64,000 nt of DNA from an uncultured bacterium (GTDB lineage Bacteria > Calescibacteriota > Calescibacteriia > Calescibacteriales > Calescibacteriaceae), in assembly GCA_938036315.1 (NCBI GenBank), contig CALHPK010000007.1, positions 1 through 64,000 on the forward strand, in the 5' to 3' direction. A program made the position numbers and the translations under genes. The notes under the pieces are model-generated. The model was given only the letters and a program-made list of their open reading frames with translations, searched no databases and was not told where the DNA came from. Of the stretch, positions 9,477-19,175 are shown piece after piece (the first letter of the stretch is position 1; every line of letters begins with the position of its first letter).

Positions 9477-9513
9477 GGAGCTCCCAATTGGGAGCTCCCC
9501 TCTCCCCTTTTTC
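9477..9513 (+). terminator. Rho-independent terminator after hup
   Basis: A perfect palindrome GGAGCTCCCAATTGGGAGCTCC occupies 9477-9498 and is followed by CCTCTCCCC and a run of five T. It begins seven bases past the HU stop codon. Confidence 0.8.
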
Positions 9514-9696
9514 ATTTACCTCTTCCGCATCTACCTTCAGCTGCTATAGATAGGTAAAGGTCTCATATCTTACATCCCGTATCTCACAAGGACATATATT
9601 TCTGAATTACGAATTATAAAAAACCTTTCAGTTTGAAAATTCTAATTCCCTCTGAAAGGAGCTTATAATATCTCAATTGATATAGCGCCTAACTCA

Positions 9697-11094
9697 ATGC
9701 GAAAAGTTTTGATTGTTGATGATAACGTAGACCTCCTTGAGACATGTAAGGAGGTCCTTGAAAATACAAATTACAGAGTAAAAACATTTTCAGATCCAAA
9801 AGACGCACTGGAGATACTCCGGAAGGAAAATTTTGATATAGCCCTTGTGGATATCTATATGCCTGAAATAGATGGACTTGAGCTTGCAAGAAATATAAAA
9901 GAGCTATCCCCGTCAACCGTAACAATAATTATGACCGCATTCCCATCACTAGATTCAGCCATAAAAGCAATAAGACTATCAGCTTATGATTACTTAATAA
10001 AGCCATTTACACCTGATGTTCTTGTAGAAGTTGTAAAAAGAGCGGATCTATTCCTATCACTCCTTGAAGAAAATGCAATGCTCAAAGCAAAACTGCCAGC
10101 CCGCTACGGTGAAGATGATCAAATTATCTTCGCAAGCGAAGCAATGAGAAAAGTTATGGAAATTTCCGAAAGAGTTGCAAAGACTAACGTAGACGTCCTT
10201 ATTACAGGAGAGAGCGGTGTTGGGAAAGAACTCATCGGGAAAAGAATCCACAAACTAAGTCCAAGAAGGGAGAAAAAATTCGTCGCGGTAAACCTTAGTG
10301 CAATCCCAGACACCCTGATAGAGTCGGAACTTTTCGGGTATGAAAAAGGAGCTTTCACAGATGCCAGAATACTAAAACCCGGGCTCATAGAAATCGCAGA
10401 TGGAGGAACATTATTCCTTGATGAGATAACTGAAATATCCCCCGCAGTTCAAGTAAAGCTTCTCAGATTCCTACAAGAAAGAACTATAAGGAAACTCGGT
10501 GGAGTGAAGGAAGTAAAATTAGATGTTAGGGTAATTTGCGCTTCAAACAAAGATGTGAAAAAAGAGGTGAAAGAAGGAAGATTCAGAGAAGATCTATACT
10601 GGCGAATAAATACAATCGAAATATATATACCGCCCCTCCGTGAAAGGAGAGAAGATATACCAGTCCTTATAAACTATTTTCTGAAAAAATACTCAGATGA
10701 ACTTGGGAAAAAAGTAGATGGAATAGAAGACGAAGTTATGGAAGTGCTCTTTAAATATAGATGGAGCGGAAATGTGAGGGAACTACAGAATGTAGTAAAA
10801 AGAGCGATAGTGATAACTCAAGGAAGAATAATAAAAGTGGAAGATCTACCAGAATATATAATAGAGGATAATACTTCTTTAGAGAAACTTCCCGAACCAA
10901 ACGGCTTCCACCCACAAGATGAAGAAAACTTCTGGACATTGAAGAAAATCAAGGTCGAGGAATTTGAAAAAAACTATCTTGAAAAACTCTTGACAAAGTA
11001 CAGTGGTAATATATCGAAAATAGTGGAAGTCTCAGGTATACCCAGAGCTACATTATATAGGCTACTTAAAAAATATAATCTAACAAGAAGATGA
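9697..11094 (+). CDS. Sigma-54-dependent response regulator (NtrC family)
   Basis: The protein has a receiver domain, an AAA+ sigma-54 activator domain and a Fis-type helix-turn-helix. The receiver has Asp8/Asp9 and phospho-acceptor Asp52, with Lys102. The ATPase has Walker A GESGVGKE at 171-178 and Walker B GGTLFLDEI near 236-244. The C-terminal DNA-binding motif is SGNISKIVEVSGIPRATLYRLLKKY. The sigma-54 contact loop reads GAFTDA (218-223) rather than the common GAFTGA, a variant seen in some members. Length 465 residues is usual. No sensor kinase adjoins it, so the signal is unknown; flagellar or nitrogen-oxide control are possible. Promoter binding sites were not identified. Confidence 0.92.
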   Translation: MRKVLIVDDNVDLLETCKEVLENTNYRVKTFSDPKDALEILRKENFDIALVDIYMPEIDGLELARNIKELSPSTVTIIMTAFPSLDSAIKAIRLSAYDYLIKPFTPDVLVEVVKRADLFLSLLEENAMLKAKLPARYGEDDQIIFASEAMRKVMEISERVAKTNVDVLITGESGVGKELIGKRIHKLSPRREKKFVAVNLSAIPDTLIESELFGYEKGAFTDARILKPGLIEIADGGTLFLDEITEISPAVQVKLLRFLQERTIRKLGGVKEVKLDVRVICASNKDVKKEVKEGRFREDLYWRINTIEIYIPPLRERREDIPVLINYFLKKYSDELGKKVDGIEDEVMEVLFKYRWSGNVRELQNVVKRAIVITQGRIIKVEDLPEYIIEDNTSLEKLPEPNGFHPQDEENFWTLKKIKVEEFEKNYLEKLLTKYSGNISKIVEVSGIPRATLYRLLKKYNLTRR

Positions 11095-11151
11095 AAACAA
11101 TATCAAAGGTGTGCAAATGGTACATATTTTGCTCGTCTATTACCGCTACCG

Positions 11152-11760
11152 ATGGAACCAGCTGCAGCCATTTTAGCTGGAGGGAGATCCAAAAGATTTG
11201 GTCAAGATAAAAGATTCTTTGAAATCGAGGGAAAAAGCTTGATCCAAATCACATTTGAGAAAATCCAGAAAATCTTTGAAAAAATCTACATCATATGTGA
11301 TAACAAAACAGAGCTGAGAAGAAAATTCCCATATATAGGACCTGTATTTTTAGAAGATATCGTAAAATATCATGGACCACTGATGGGTATATTCTCATTT
11401 TTTAAATTAACCTCGGAAGAAAAAGGATTGTTTTTTCCAGTCGATATGCCATTTTTAACTATAGAGTTTATTCTCTTCCTCAGGAAACTGGCTGAAAGAG
11501 GAGAATATCACATCATTACAATAGAAAATAAACCACTCCCAATATATGTAAGCAGAAAGGTTTTCCCTCTCATTGAAAAATATATCGGAGATGGTGGACA
11601 TTCAATAAAGGGTTTAATACAGATTGCCAGTGGTAAATATCGAGTTTATATCGTAGATAAAAAAAGCCTCAAGTTGTTCGGCTCACCTTCCAGATATATG
11701 AAGAATATAAACTCCCCTCGAGACCTCAAAAACATAGATAGAAAATTATATATCCCTTAG
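11152..11760 (+). CDS. mobA: Molybdenum cofactor guanylyltransferase (MobA-like)
   Basis: MobA attaches GMP to molybdopterin to form the MGD cofactor used by DMSO-reductase-family enzymes. The nucleotidyltransferase signature AAAILAGGRSKRFGQDK is at residues 4-20. The segment FFPVDMPFL near residue 102 supplies the metal-binding Asp expected in this family. Length 202 residues is normal. The start at 11152 has no clear Shine-Dalgarno sequence. No molybdoenzyme is encoded in the window. Related nucleotidyltransferases (for example MocA-like CTP enzymes) share the first motif, so the substrate is inferred. Confidence 0.8.
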   Translation: MEPAAAILAGGRSKRFGQDKRFFEIEGKSLIQITFEKIQKIFEKIYIICDNKTELRRKFPYIGPVFLEDIVKYHGPLMGIFSFFKLTSEEKGLFFPVDMPFLTIEFILFLRKLAERGEYHIITIENKPLPIYVSRKVFPLIEKYIGDGGHSIKGLIQIASGKYRVYIVDKKSLKLFGSPSRYMKNINSPRDLKNIDRKLYIP

Positions 11761-12089
11761 CTTAACTCATAGGGCAAAAAAAATTTCTAACCTATTCTGT
11801 ATCTGAACTTTTGCAATTTTTGGTCTATTATGCTTTTACGCTACAGTTGAAGCTACACTCTAAAAATGATTCCGACTGCACAGGATCTAAAATTGTGTAT
11901 CAGAAGTAAGACTATTGTTTCATAAATGAGAAGATCTCCCATGTAAATAGCCTCAAATCTCTTATCTTCCATAAAAACTGTATCCTATCAACTTACATCC
12001 CAAATCTTTTCAAAAAGAGCGCTTATCAATAAAATCTTGAAAAAATAGAAAAAGTTTTTACTTTTTACTAAAACACAATGGAATAAATA
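11761..12089. other. Intergenic region between mobA and the transaldolase gene
   Basis: About 330 AT-rich bases. I see no gene, RNA gene or strong hairpin in either strand, only AT-rich sequence that presumably includes the promoter of the downstream gene. Confidence 0.5.
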
Positions 12090-12749
12090 ATGAAGATATT
12101 TCTCGACACAGCCAACATAGAGGAGATAAAGAAAGCGGTAGAAACTGGACTGATAGATGGCGTCACAACAAATCCTTCCCTACTCTCTCAAGAAGCATCC
12201 GACCCTATCTCCCACATAAAGGAAATAGTTAGAATCGTAAATGGACCTGTCAGCGTTGAGGTCACCGCAACTAATAAAGCAGAAATGATAACCCAGGCAA
12301 AGTATATATCAGAAATCTCTCCCCACATTATTGTGAAAATTCCTATCACAGAAGAAGGAATAAAAGCAACCTGGGAATTATCCAAAAATAACATAAAAGT
12401 TAATGTAACCCTGATCTTCTCTGCTTCGCAGGCTCTTGTTGCAATGAAAGCCGGAGCATATTACATATCTCCATTTATAGGAAGGATAGATGACATATCT
12501 TCGGATGGGCTTAAACTAATTGAGGAGATAGTCCAGATTAAAAGAAATTATGGATTTACCTCGGAAATTCTCGCAGCATCCATAAGAAATCCCTTGCATT
12601 TTATCCAAGCATCAAAACTAGGAGCGGATATCGTGACTCTTCCTCCCAAAGTTTTCTGGCAACTTTTTAAGCATCCTTTGACAGACATTGGACTCAAAAA
12701 GTTCCTTGATGACTGGAACTCAAAATTTAAAAACGGAATCGGAAGATAA
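12090..12749 (+). CDS. tal: Transaldolase / fructose-6-phosphate aldolase family (TalC/FSA type)
   Basis: This is the short class of transaldolase, which moves a dihydroxyacetone unit between sugar phosphates in the non-oxidative pentose phosphate pathway through a Schiff base. The start MKIFLDTANIEEI, the segment GVTTNPSLL, and the catalytic Lys83 in VKIPIT are all as in the family; GRIDD near residue 131 is also conserved. At 219 residues it matches the FSA/TalC subgroup. Sequence alone does not separate transaldolase from fructose-6-phosphate aldolase, but the transketolase gene in the same window (19176) favours a pentose phosphate role. Confidence 0.92.
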   Translation: MKIFLDTANIEEIKKAVETGLIDGVTTNPSLLSQEASDPISHIKEIVRIVNGPVSVEVTATNKAEMITQAKYISEISPHIIVKIPITEEGIKATWELSKNNIKVNVTLIFSASQALVAMKAGAYYISPFIGRIDDISSDGLKLIEEIVQIKRNYGFTSEILAASIRNPLHFIQASKLGADIVTLPPKVFWQLFKHPLTDIGLKKFLDDWNSKFKNGIGR

Positions 12750-12887
12750 AATCCAATTTGCAAGAGCCTTTCTTATCAAATCAACAATAAATCAAGGTCA
12801 AATTGTCTAAAATTCCAAATTCAAAAACCTGCTAAACCAGCCAGTTAGTAAAATATAAATTAGAATAAAATATTTGGATAAGCTGGG

Positions 12888-13124
12888 ATGCTTGTTCTAA
12901 AAAGAAAAGAAGGACAGAGCATAATAATAGGGCAAAAGATAGTCGTGAAAGTTGTCGAAATAGAAGGCAGAAGTGTGAAAATAGGCATAGAGGCTCCAAA
13001 AGATGTGAATATAGTTAGAGAAGAACTTCTACAGAAGGCTAAGGAAAAAATAGCAAGCGCATCAATCAAACCAGAAGCCATAGAAGATATCAGGATCAAA
13101 GACAACAGCAAAAAAGAAGAATAA
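12888..13124 (+). CDS. csrA: Carbon storage regulator CsrA
   Basis: CsrA is a small dimeric RNA-binding protein that controls translation by binding GGA motifs near ribosome-binding sites, commonly of flagellar and carbon-storage genes. The N-terminal [15 protein letters not shown] and the RNA-binding [15 protein letters not shown] are textbook. The 78 residues include a short charged C-terminal tail. Elsewhere csrA often neighbours flagellar genes; here it sits 11 bases upstream of a cysteine desulfurase gene. Confidence 0.95.
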   Translation: MLVLKRKEGQSIIIGQKIVVKVVEIEGRSVKIGIEAPKDVNIVREELLQKAKEKIASASIKPEAIEDIRIKDNSKKEE

Positions 13125-13135
13125 AACTTTATTCA

Positions 13136-14290
13136 ATGGCAAAAGAATTCGAGAAAAAGTTTGTATACCTTGACTATAACTCAACAACCCCCCTCCGTGA
13201 TGAAGTATTCGAAGAAATAGCAGAGTGCATATCAGCTGGGAACCCATCATCCCCTCACTGGTCAGGGAGAGAGGCAAGAGGCTATCTTGACTCAGCAAGA
13301 GGAAGGATTGCCAAAATTCTGTCGGTAGACCCCCACCAGATAATTTTCAACTCGGGTGCAACTGAAGGCAACAATACCGTAATAAAAGGTATAGCATTTT
13401 ACGAACTCAAAAGAGGAAAAACTCCATACATAATCTCAACAAAAGTCGAACACAGCTCAGTAATAAGACCTCTTGAGTTCGTAAAAGCGATAGGGGGAAA
13501 GGTAGATCTTGTCGGTGTAGATAAGTACGGTATCCCAGACCCAGATGATTTTGTAAAACTTATAAAAAAAAATGGTAAACCATCACTAATATCGGTAATG
13601 CATGTCAATAATGAGACCGGCGTCATAATGCCGATAAAGGAAATAGTAAAAATAGCAAAAGAACACGACGTACTTGTCCATGTGGATATGGTCCAGAGTA
13701 TAGGCAAAATAAAAATAGATCTGAAAGAAATTGATGTAGACTTTGCAACCTTTACAGCACACAAGATTTATGGTCCGAAGGGAATTGGAGTTTTATTTGT
13801 TAGGAAGGGTGCACCACTCGAGCCACTGCTTCATGGGGGTAAGCAAGAGGATGGACTACGAGCTGGAACTCAAAATGTGGCCGGGGCAGTAGGATTTGCA
13901 AAAGCAGTTGAAATCTGCACAGCAGAAATGAAAGAAGAAATGGATAGACTCAGTAAAATTCAAAAACTCTTTGAATCAGAAGTTCAAAAAATATGGGATG
14001 TGAAAATAAACGGACACCCCCAGCTTAGAATACCAACAACTTCAAATGTTACCTTCACAGGTATAGAAGGAGAAACCTTACTAATTGCTTTAGATCTAGA
14101 GGGAGTAGCTGTATCCATTGGATCTGCATGCTCAGCCGAATCCAAAACCCCTTCACATGTTCTACTTGCAATGGGACTTACCCCTGAAGAAGCAAAAAGC
14201 TCAATCAGAGTATCTTTCGGAAAATTCACTCAAGAAGAAGATATCGAATATACAATAGAAAAACTGAAAAGCCTGCTTAAAAGGTTGTAA
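13136..14290 (+). CDS. iscS: Cysteine desulfurase (NifS/IscS family)
   Basis: This PLP enzyme takes sulfur from L-cysteine as a persulfide for Fe-S cluster and thio-cofactor synthesis. The start FVYLDYNSTTPL, the cofactor lysine Lys210 in AHKIYGPKG, and the active-site cysteine Cys332 in SIGSACSAES are all visible. Length 384 residues is usual for the class I enzyme. It follows csrA closely and is probably cotranscribed with it. No scaffold gene is adjacent, but a NifU-like pair is at 52456-53249, which could receive the sulfur. Confidence 0.94.
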   Translation: MAKEFEKKFVYLDYNSTTPLRDEVFEEIAECISAGNPSSPHWSGREARGYLDSARGRIAKILSVDPHQIIFNSGATEGNNTVIKGIAFYELKRGKTPYIISTKVEHSSVIRPLEFVKAIGGKVDLVGVDKYGIPDPDDFVKLIKKNGKPSLISVMHVNNETGVIMPIKEIVKIAKEHDVLVHVDMVQSIGKIKIDLKEIDVDFATFTAHKIYGPKGIGVLFVRKGAPLEPLLHGGKQEDGLRAGTQNVAGAVGFAKAVEICTAEMKEEMDRLSKIQKLFESEVQKIWDVKINGHPQLRIPTTSNVTFTGIEGETLLIALDLEGVAVSIGSACSAESKTPSHVLLAMGLTPEEAKSSIRVSFGKFTQEEDIEYTIEKLKSLLKRL

Positions 14291-14342
14291 CCTTAGTTTT
14301 TTGTTTCCACAACAGCTTGAAGTATAGCTTATTAGAGATTAA

Positions 14343-15059
14343 TCAGAAAAAGAGAATGGACAAGCCAAGATTCAAAGTTATACCAAATATTACCCCGAGA
14401 CTTACAGATTTTCTGACAGCTTCTGAAATCCCTAAAGCTCCTTCCTTTGCAGTCCATCCATAGTATGTTGATAACAGAGCATTTGAGATACCTATAATTA
14501 GGCATTTCAAAAAAGCAACAGATATATCGTATACTCCTGCACTCTTTTCTACCTCATCCCAAAATGTTCCAATTGATACCCCGTAAAAATCAACAATCAA
14601 AAATCTGGCAGACAATATACAAACAACTATTGAGATAGAGGCGAAAATTACAGAACCAAAGACAATAGCCCAGAACCTCGGCAGAACCACAAAAGAGAAA
14701 GAGTCGATCGGGAAAACCTCAAGCGCAAGAAGAATCCCCCTATCTTTCATAGAAGCTATCTCAGATGTAATCCTTGTTCCCGATCTTACAAGAACCATCG
14801 TTCCAGCAGTCATAGGACCGATCTCTCTTACTATCGAGAGCGAAGAAAAATATGGAGAAAGTTGTTCTGCCCCAACAACTTTCATAGATAATATAAACTC
14901 CATAGCAATACTGACCCCCAGGGCGATCCCGAAAATTAACACAGGAGGAATTGATTCCACAACAACATTTGCTACAGAAAGAAGAAATTCTCTCAAGCTC
15001 ATCCTTGGAGTACTTCTAAAGATCTCAGTAAAAAATATAAAGATTCCCTCAGAATTCAT
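14343..15059 (-). CDS. mlaE: MlaE-family ABC transporter permease
   Basis: This is an integral membrane subunit of Mla/MCE-type lipid transporters, which move phospholipids between inner and outer membranes. Several long hydrophobic segments are present, and the core MTAGTMVLVRSGTRITSEIASMK matches the conserved cytoplasmic coupling region. Length is 238 residues. No mlaF ATPase or mlaD MCE gene adjoins it. Upstream, at 15076-15099, lies a tandem duplication of ATCTTATATAAA that may contain the promoter. Confidence 0.85.
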   Translation of the reverse strand: MNSEGIFIFFTEIFRSTPRMSLREFLLSVANVVVESIPPVLIFGIALGVSIAMEFILSMKVVGAEQLSPYFSSLSIVREIGPMTAGTMVLVRSGTRITSEIASMKDRGILLALEVFPIDSFSFVVLPRFWAIVFGSVIFASISIVVCILSARFLIVDFYGVSIGTFWDEVEKSAGVYDISVAFLKCLIIGISNALLSTYYGWTAKEGALGISEAVRKSVSLGVIFGITLNLGLSILFF

Positions 15060-15075
15060 TTCATCAAGAATTAAG

Positions 15076-15099
15076 ATCTTATATAAAATCTTATATAAA
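15076..15099. repeat. Tandem 12-base duplication upstream of mlaE
   Basis: ATCTTATATAAA occurs twice in direct tandem. Both copies contain a TATA-like hexamer on either strand, so it may be a duplicated promoter element for the minus-strand mlaE gene, whose start codon is 17 bases away. This function is inferred. Confidence 0.5.
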
Positions 15100-15211
15100 A
15101 TAGAATAAAATTATATTATAATATACTTCAATAATTTTATGTCTTTGCTCATTTAGATGATTTGCACCTTTGATCCTATACTCACTTAATCATTATTATT
15201 ATTTTTTTATT

Positions 15212-17353
15212 TTATCTTCTTTTTTTACGATGGAACTCATACCTTCTTTCCTGACCGGCTCCTTCAAGAACTTCTTTTCTGGATACGTAAATCTTTCCGT
15301 CGTCCTCAATTCTTATAACTTTTACTTCTATTTCTTCTCCTAATTTCAGTACATCCGAAGATTTGGAGATCCTCTTGTCGGTGATCTGGGAGATATGCAT
15401 AAAGGCATACTGAAGTGTTGGTAGGAGTTGAACTAAAACCCCATTCTGTAGGAATCTCTTTACCCGTGCCCTGTATACTTTACCCACCTCAACATCACTT
15501 GTATAATAATTTATAAGCTCTATGGTTTCTCTCAATTTTTCCTCTGATTTAGAAAATATTCTTACATTCCCATCTTGATCCAACTCTATGTCTGATCCTG
15601 TCTTTTCTGTTATCTGCTTTATGTTTCTGCCACTGGGACCTATGAGAATACCTATTTTGTCAACATCTATTTTTAACTTTGCAAATCTAGGGGCGTGTAT
15701 GGAAATAGGTTTTGGCACGCTTATTTCATTTTCCATAATAGAGAGGATTTTCTCCCGGGCCCTTTTTGCCCTTTCTACAGCATCCTGAATCACCTTGAAT
15801 GAAAGTCCGAAAGTTTTCAAATCCATCTGAACAGCACTTATACCTTTCCGAGAACCTGCAATTTTGAAATCCATATCACCTATGTGATCTTCATCTCCCA
15901 AAATATCTGTTATAACTTCATACTTAGATCCTTCCTGAATAACTCCCATAGCAACTCCAGCAACATGGAACGGGACAGGAACTCCAGCGTCAAATAGCGC
16001 TAAACTTCCACCGCACACAGAAGCCATAGATGTCGAACCATTTGAAGAAAGAATATCCGAAACCAATCTCACTGTGTATGGGAATTTATCCTCGCTCGGG
16101 ATAAGAGGCAAAAGAGCTTTCTCCGCAAGATACCCATGCCCTATCTCCCTTCTTGATGGTCCTTTTATGGGTTTTACCTCACCGGAGGAGAATGGCGGGA
16201 AGTTATAATGAAACATAAATCTTTTCACTTCGGTAGGGGATATAATTCCGAAAGTTTCAATAAATTGGACATCTTTGCGGGTTCCTAATGTTGCTGTGAC
16301 CATAGCTTGGGTTTCGCCCCTGATAAAAATAGCCGATCCATGAACCCGGGGAAGAACTCCAAGCTTTATTCTTATCTCCCTTATATCATCCGGACCTCTC
16401 CCATCTATTCTTTTCCCGGAATTTATTATCTCATACCTCATTGCTCTTCTTATTAATTCAAAGAAAGATTGGGTAAGGATGGATTCCCTCTCTTCTTGTG
16501 AGTATTTGTCTTGCAATGGGATCAAGTCATCTATTTTTTCCAGAAGTTTTTCATAACATTCTTTCTCCTTATTCTTTCTGGCTATCTTTGGTTGAGTGTA
16601 AATTATATCTTTTGGGTCTACAATTTTGGCTATCTTTTCTATAACTTCTTCTGAGAAAGTTATAGGTTTAAATTCTCTTTTAGGCTTACCAACAGCTCTT
16701 GCAACCTTGATCTGAAAATCAATCAACTTTTTTATGTGCTCGTGTGCAAATTGCAGAGCTTCTATGAACTTTTCTTCGGGTATAAAATTAGCTCTACCTT
16801 CAACCATAACAATTCCGTTTTCGACTCCAGCGACAACAAGCTCGAGTTCGTTTTCCTCACCAGAACTTGGGTTCAAGATAAACTTATCATTTCTTATGCC
16901 AACTTTAACTGCAGCGACTGGTATATTAAATGGGATATCAGATACGAGCAAAGAAATAGCAGTGGCATTTATAGCTACGACATCTTCGATGAGGCTACCG
17001 TCTGAAGAGAGCACATAGGATATAACCTGAGTATCTTCACAGAAACCATCAGCAAAAAGAGGTCTCACAGATCTATCTATGAGACGTGAAGTGAGAATCT
17101 CCTCCTCGGTAGGTTTACCTTCCCTTTTGTAGAAGCCTCCGGGGATCTCCCCTACTGCGTAAGATTTTTGCCTGAACTCAACTGTGAGTGGGAGAAAATC
17201 GATTCCAGTAACATTTGTTTTTGATGACACAACTGAAGACAGTACAACGGTATCTCCATATCTGAGAAGAGCTGAGCCATCCGCCTGAGTTGCCAACTCA
17301 CCTATGTCCACCTCGATTTCCAATCCGTTTTCGAGTTTTGTTCCTATCTTCAT
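15212..17353 (-). CDS. pnp: Polyribonucleotide nucleotidyltransferase (PNPase)
   Basis: PNPase degrades RNA 3' to 5' with phosphate and is part of the RNA degradosome. Two RNase PH domains are visible; the first includes the ISYVLSSDG region and the second includes GRGPDDIREI. They are followed by a KH domain with the GPSG loop (IGILIGPSGRNIKQI) and an S1 domain (GKVYRARVKRFLQNGVLVQL). Length 713 residues is standard. A basic tail (RYEFHRKKRR) ends the protein. The tRNA genes start divergently about 100 bases upstream. Confidence 0.96.
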   Translation of the reverse strand: MKIGTKLENGLEIEVDIGELATQADGSALLRYGDTVVLSSVVSSKTNVTGIDFLPLTVEFRQKSYAVGEIPGGFYKREGKPTEEEILTSRLIDRSVRPLFADGFCEDTQVISYVLSSDGSLIEDVVAINATAISLLVSDIPFNIPVAAVKVGIRNDKFILNPSSGEENELELVVAGVENGIVMVEGRANFIPEEKFIEALQFAHEHIKKLIDFQIKVARAVGKPKREFKPITFSEEVIEKIAKIVDPKDIIYTQPKIARKNKEKECYEKLLEKIDDLIPLQDKYSQEERESILTQSFFELIRRAMRYEIINSGKRIDGRGPDDIREIRIKLGVLPRVHGSAIFIRGETQAMVTATLGTRKDVQFIETFGIISPTEVKRFMFHYNFPPFSSGEVKPIKGPSRREIGHGYLAEKALLPLIPSEDKFPYTVRLVSDILSSNGSTSMASVCGGSLALFDAGVPVPFHVAGVAMGVIQEGSKYEVITDILGDEDHIGDMDFKIAGSRKGISAVQMDLKTFGLSFKVIQDAVERAKRAREKILSIMENEISVPKPISIHAPRFAKLKIDVDKIGILIGPSGRNIKQITEKTGSDIELDQDGNVRIFSKSEEKLRETIELINYYTSDVEVGKVYRARVKRFLQNGVLVQLLPTLQYAFMHISQITDKRISKSSDVLKLGEEIEVKVIRIEDDGKIYVSRKEVLEGAGQERRYEFHRKKRR

Positions 17354-17458
17354 AGTTTTACTGATCTTTTACAAAAATGGTTTTTGTTCAATAGAAAATA
17401 ATATTATTATTATTTGTGAATTATAATTTTATATGGGGAAAAAACAGGAATAGAGGAG

Positions 17459-17530
17459 GCGGGCATAGCTCAGGGGTAGAGCGGGAGCTTCCCGAGCTCC
17501 AGGTCGCGGGTTCGAATCCCGTTGCCCGCT
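17459..17530 (+). tRNA. tRNA-Gly (CCC)
   Basis: A full cloverleaf is visible. The acceptor arms are GCGGGCA and TGCCCGC, the anticodon stem GGAGC/GCTCC encloses the loop TTCCCGA with anticodon CCC, and the T arm is GCGGGTTCGAATCCCGT. The 3' CCA is not encoded, because the discriminator T is followed by CCG. A tRNA-Leu gene follows eight bases downstream. Confidence 0.95.
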
Positions 17531-17538
17531 CCGAAGAT

Positions 17539-17627
17539 GCCGAGGTGGCGGAATTTGGCAGACGCGCTGGACTTAGGATCCAGTGGGGCTCAATCCCGTG
17601 CGGGTTCAAGTCCCGCCCTCGGCACCA
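17539..17627 (+). tRNA. tRNA-Leu (TAG)
   Basis: A type II tRNA with a long variable arm. The acceptor arms are GCCGAGG and CCTCGGC, the anticodon stem CTGGA/TCCAG encloses loop CTTAGGA with anticodon TAG, and the T arm is GCGGGTTCAAGTCCCGC. CCA is encoded (17625-17627), unlike the neighbouring tRNA-Gly. The bamD start lies 28 bases downstream, implying a tRNA-mRNA cotranscript. Confidence 0.96.
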
Positions 17628-17655
17628 AAATCACCCCTCCCAAAGCCAAAAGATA

Positions 17656-18309
17656 TTGTTGACCGCCATACTGATATTGGGAATCGTAAAAAGTCTTTCC
17701 TGCACAACTTACGATATCCCAGATGATCCCCAAAAACTTTACGAAGAAGCAATGAAAAAAACGGAGGGGGGAATATTTACACGTGACTACGAAGGCGCCG
17801 AAAAACTACTTCTCAGAATAATCGAAATATTCCCAGCATCAAAATATGTCCCAGACGCCTACTTTGGAATAGCTTATGTAAAAATGAAAAAGGGAGATCA
17901 TGCAGAAGCTTGCATCCTCTTTGAAAAATTTTTTATGCAGTACAATTCCCATCCCAAAGCCCCAGAAGCACTCTATCTTGCTATACAGTGTAACATCAAA
18001 TTCGTAGATACTCCAGACAGAGACATAACCTATGCAGAAAAGACCCTCCAGCTTTCCAAAGAGTTCCTGAAAAATTATCCAACACACCAGAGAGCAGATG
18101 AAATATACCAAATTAAAGATAAAATGTTAACAGTAATCGCAGAGCATCACTATCTGATCGCAGAGTTCTATCTTAGAAGAAAGGCTTTAAGTCCAGCTTC
18201 GGAAAGGTTAAACATCATCCTAAACGATAAAGATCTGGTGAAAACAAAAATAGCACAAAAAGCAGAAGCACTAAAAATAAAAATAGAAAATTCCCTACCT
18301 AAATATTGA
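17656..18309 (+). CDS. bamD: Outer membrane assembly lipoprotein BamD-like
   Basis: BamD is the TPR lipoprotein of the BAM complex that inserts outer-membrane beta-barrels. The signal is short and ends in lipobox KSLSC, then comes DIPDDPQKLYEEAMKK and TPR motifs such as ASKYVPDAYFGIAYVKMKKGD and PEALYLAIQC. The open frame extends upstream through both tRNA genes, so the translation start must be later. TTG at 17656 (or 17659), just before the hydrophobic segment, is the only sensible start; the Shine-Dalgarno sequence is weak. The protein is about 217 residues, slightly short for BamD. It ends in convergence with argF, overlapping 11 bases. Confidence 0.8.
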   Translation: MLTAILILGIVKSLSCTTYDIPDDPQKLYEEAMKKTEGGIFTRDYEGAEKLLLRIIEIFPASKYVPDAYFGIAYVKMKKGDHAEACILFEKFFMQYNSHPKAPEALYLAIQCNIKFVDTPDRDITYAEKTLQLSKEFLKNYPTHQRADEIYQIKDKMLTVIAEHHYLIAEFYLRRKALSPASERLNIILNDKDLVKTKIAQKAEALKIKIENSLPKY

Positions 18310-19174
18310 GCCTTTCTATCACCGAGATAGCTCCTGCTAATTTGAAGTGAGCTTGTGTGATGATAACTTCTTCAAACTTTTTATACACCTCTTCCGAGAT
18401 CTCCTTTCCTTTATAAGCCGGAAGACAATGCATAACTATTTTACCATCGAAATTTTTTGTTGAATCAAGCGAATATTTCCTGAGCAATTCTTCCTTCTTC
18501 TGCGAAAATTCCTCCCCCATAGAAAACCAAGCATCGGTATAAACCACATCAGCTTTCTTCAGCGCTCTTTCTAGATCGTCATCAAACTCAAAGTTTCCGG
18601 GAAAATCTGGCTTGAACTCAGGAGGTGCTGAAAATACAAGCCTAAAATTTCCTAAAATTGAACTCGCCTCAGCCCAAGATCTAGCAACATTATTTCTAAC
18701 ATCGCCTACAAATAAAATAGTTCTCCCTTCATATCCACCTAGTATATATTCTATGGATGCAAGGTCTGAAATAATTTGAGTTGGATGGCCTAAATTACTC
18801 AGTGCATTTATAACAGGAATTTTGGCTACCTCCCAAAATACCTCAAGAACTCTATGATCATAAACCCTTGCTACAATAAAATCTACATAACCAAAGACAG
18901 ATTTTGCAAAGTCCTCAGGAGATTCTCCTCGTGACATCTGAGTATCCTTGGGAGAAACGTATATAGCTTTCCCCCCCAGTCTCTCTATAGCTGACTCAAA
19001 CGAAATTCTTGTCCTTGTCGAAGCTTTTTCAAAGTAAATGAGCCCAACCTTGCCCTTGAGTTTATCACTTCGGAAATTCTTAGATTTTATATCCTTGAAA
19101 ACTTCTACAGCCCTTTTTATCAAACCTTCTAATTCATCTTTGTTGACGTCGTAAAGTTCCAAAAGTCTCTTCAT
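18299..19174 (-). CDS. argF: Ornithine carbamoyltransferase
   Basis: The enzyme joins carbamoyl phosphate to ornithine to give citrulline in arginine synthesis. The carbamoyl-phosphate motif STRTRISFE is near residue 53, HPTQIISD near 131, and the ornithine-specific MHCLPAYKG near 251; the last separates it from aspartate carbamoyltransferase. Length 291 residues is near normal. It starts one base after the stop of the transketolase gene, so the two are cotranscribed, an unusual pairing. Confidence 0.93.
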   Translation of the reverse strand: MKRLLELYDVNKDELEGLIKRAVEVFKDIKSKNFRSDKLKGKVGLIYFEKASTRTRISFESAIERLGGKAIYVSPKDTQMSRGESPEDFAKSVFGYVDFIVARVYDHRVLEVFWEVAKIPVINALSNLGHPTQIISDLASIEYILGGYEGRTILFVGDVRNNVARSWAEASSILGNFRLVFSAPPEFKPDFPGNFEFDDDLERALKKADVVYTDAWFSMGEEFSQKKEELLRKYSLDSTKNFDGKIVMHCLPAYKGKEISEEVYKKFEEVIITQAHFKLAGAISVIERLNI

Positions 19175-19175
19175 A

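Noticed and set aside
17416-17655. N-terminal extension of the bamD frame
   Set aside because: It runs through the tRNA-Gly and tRNA-Leu genes, so it cannot be the protein start.
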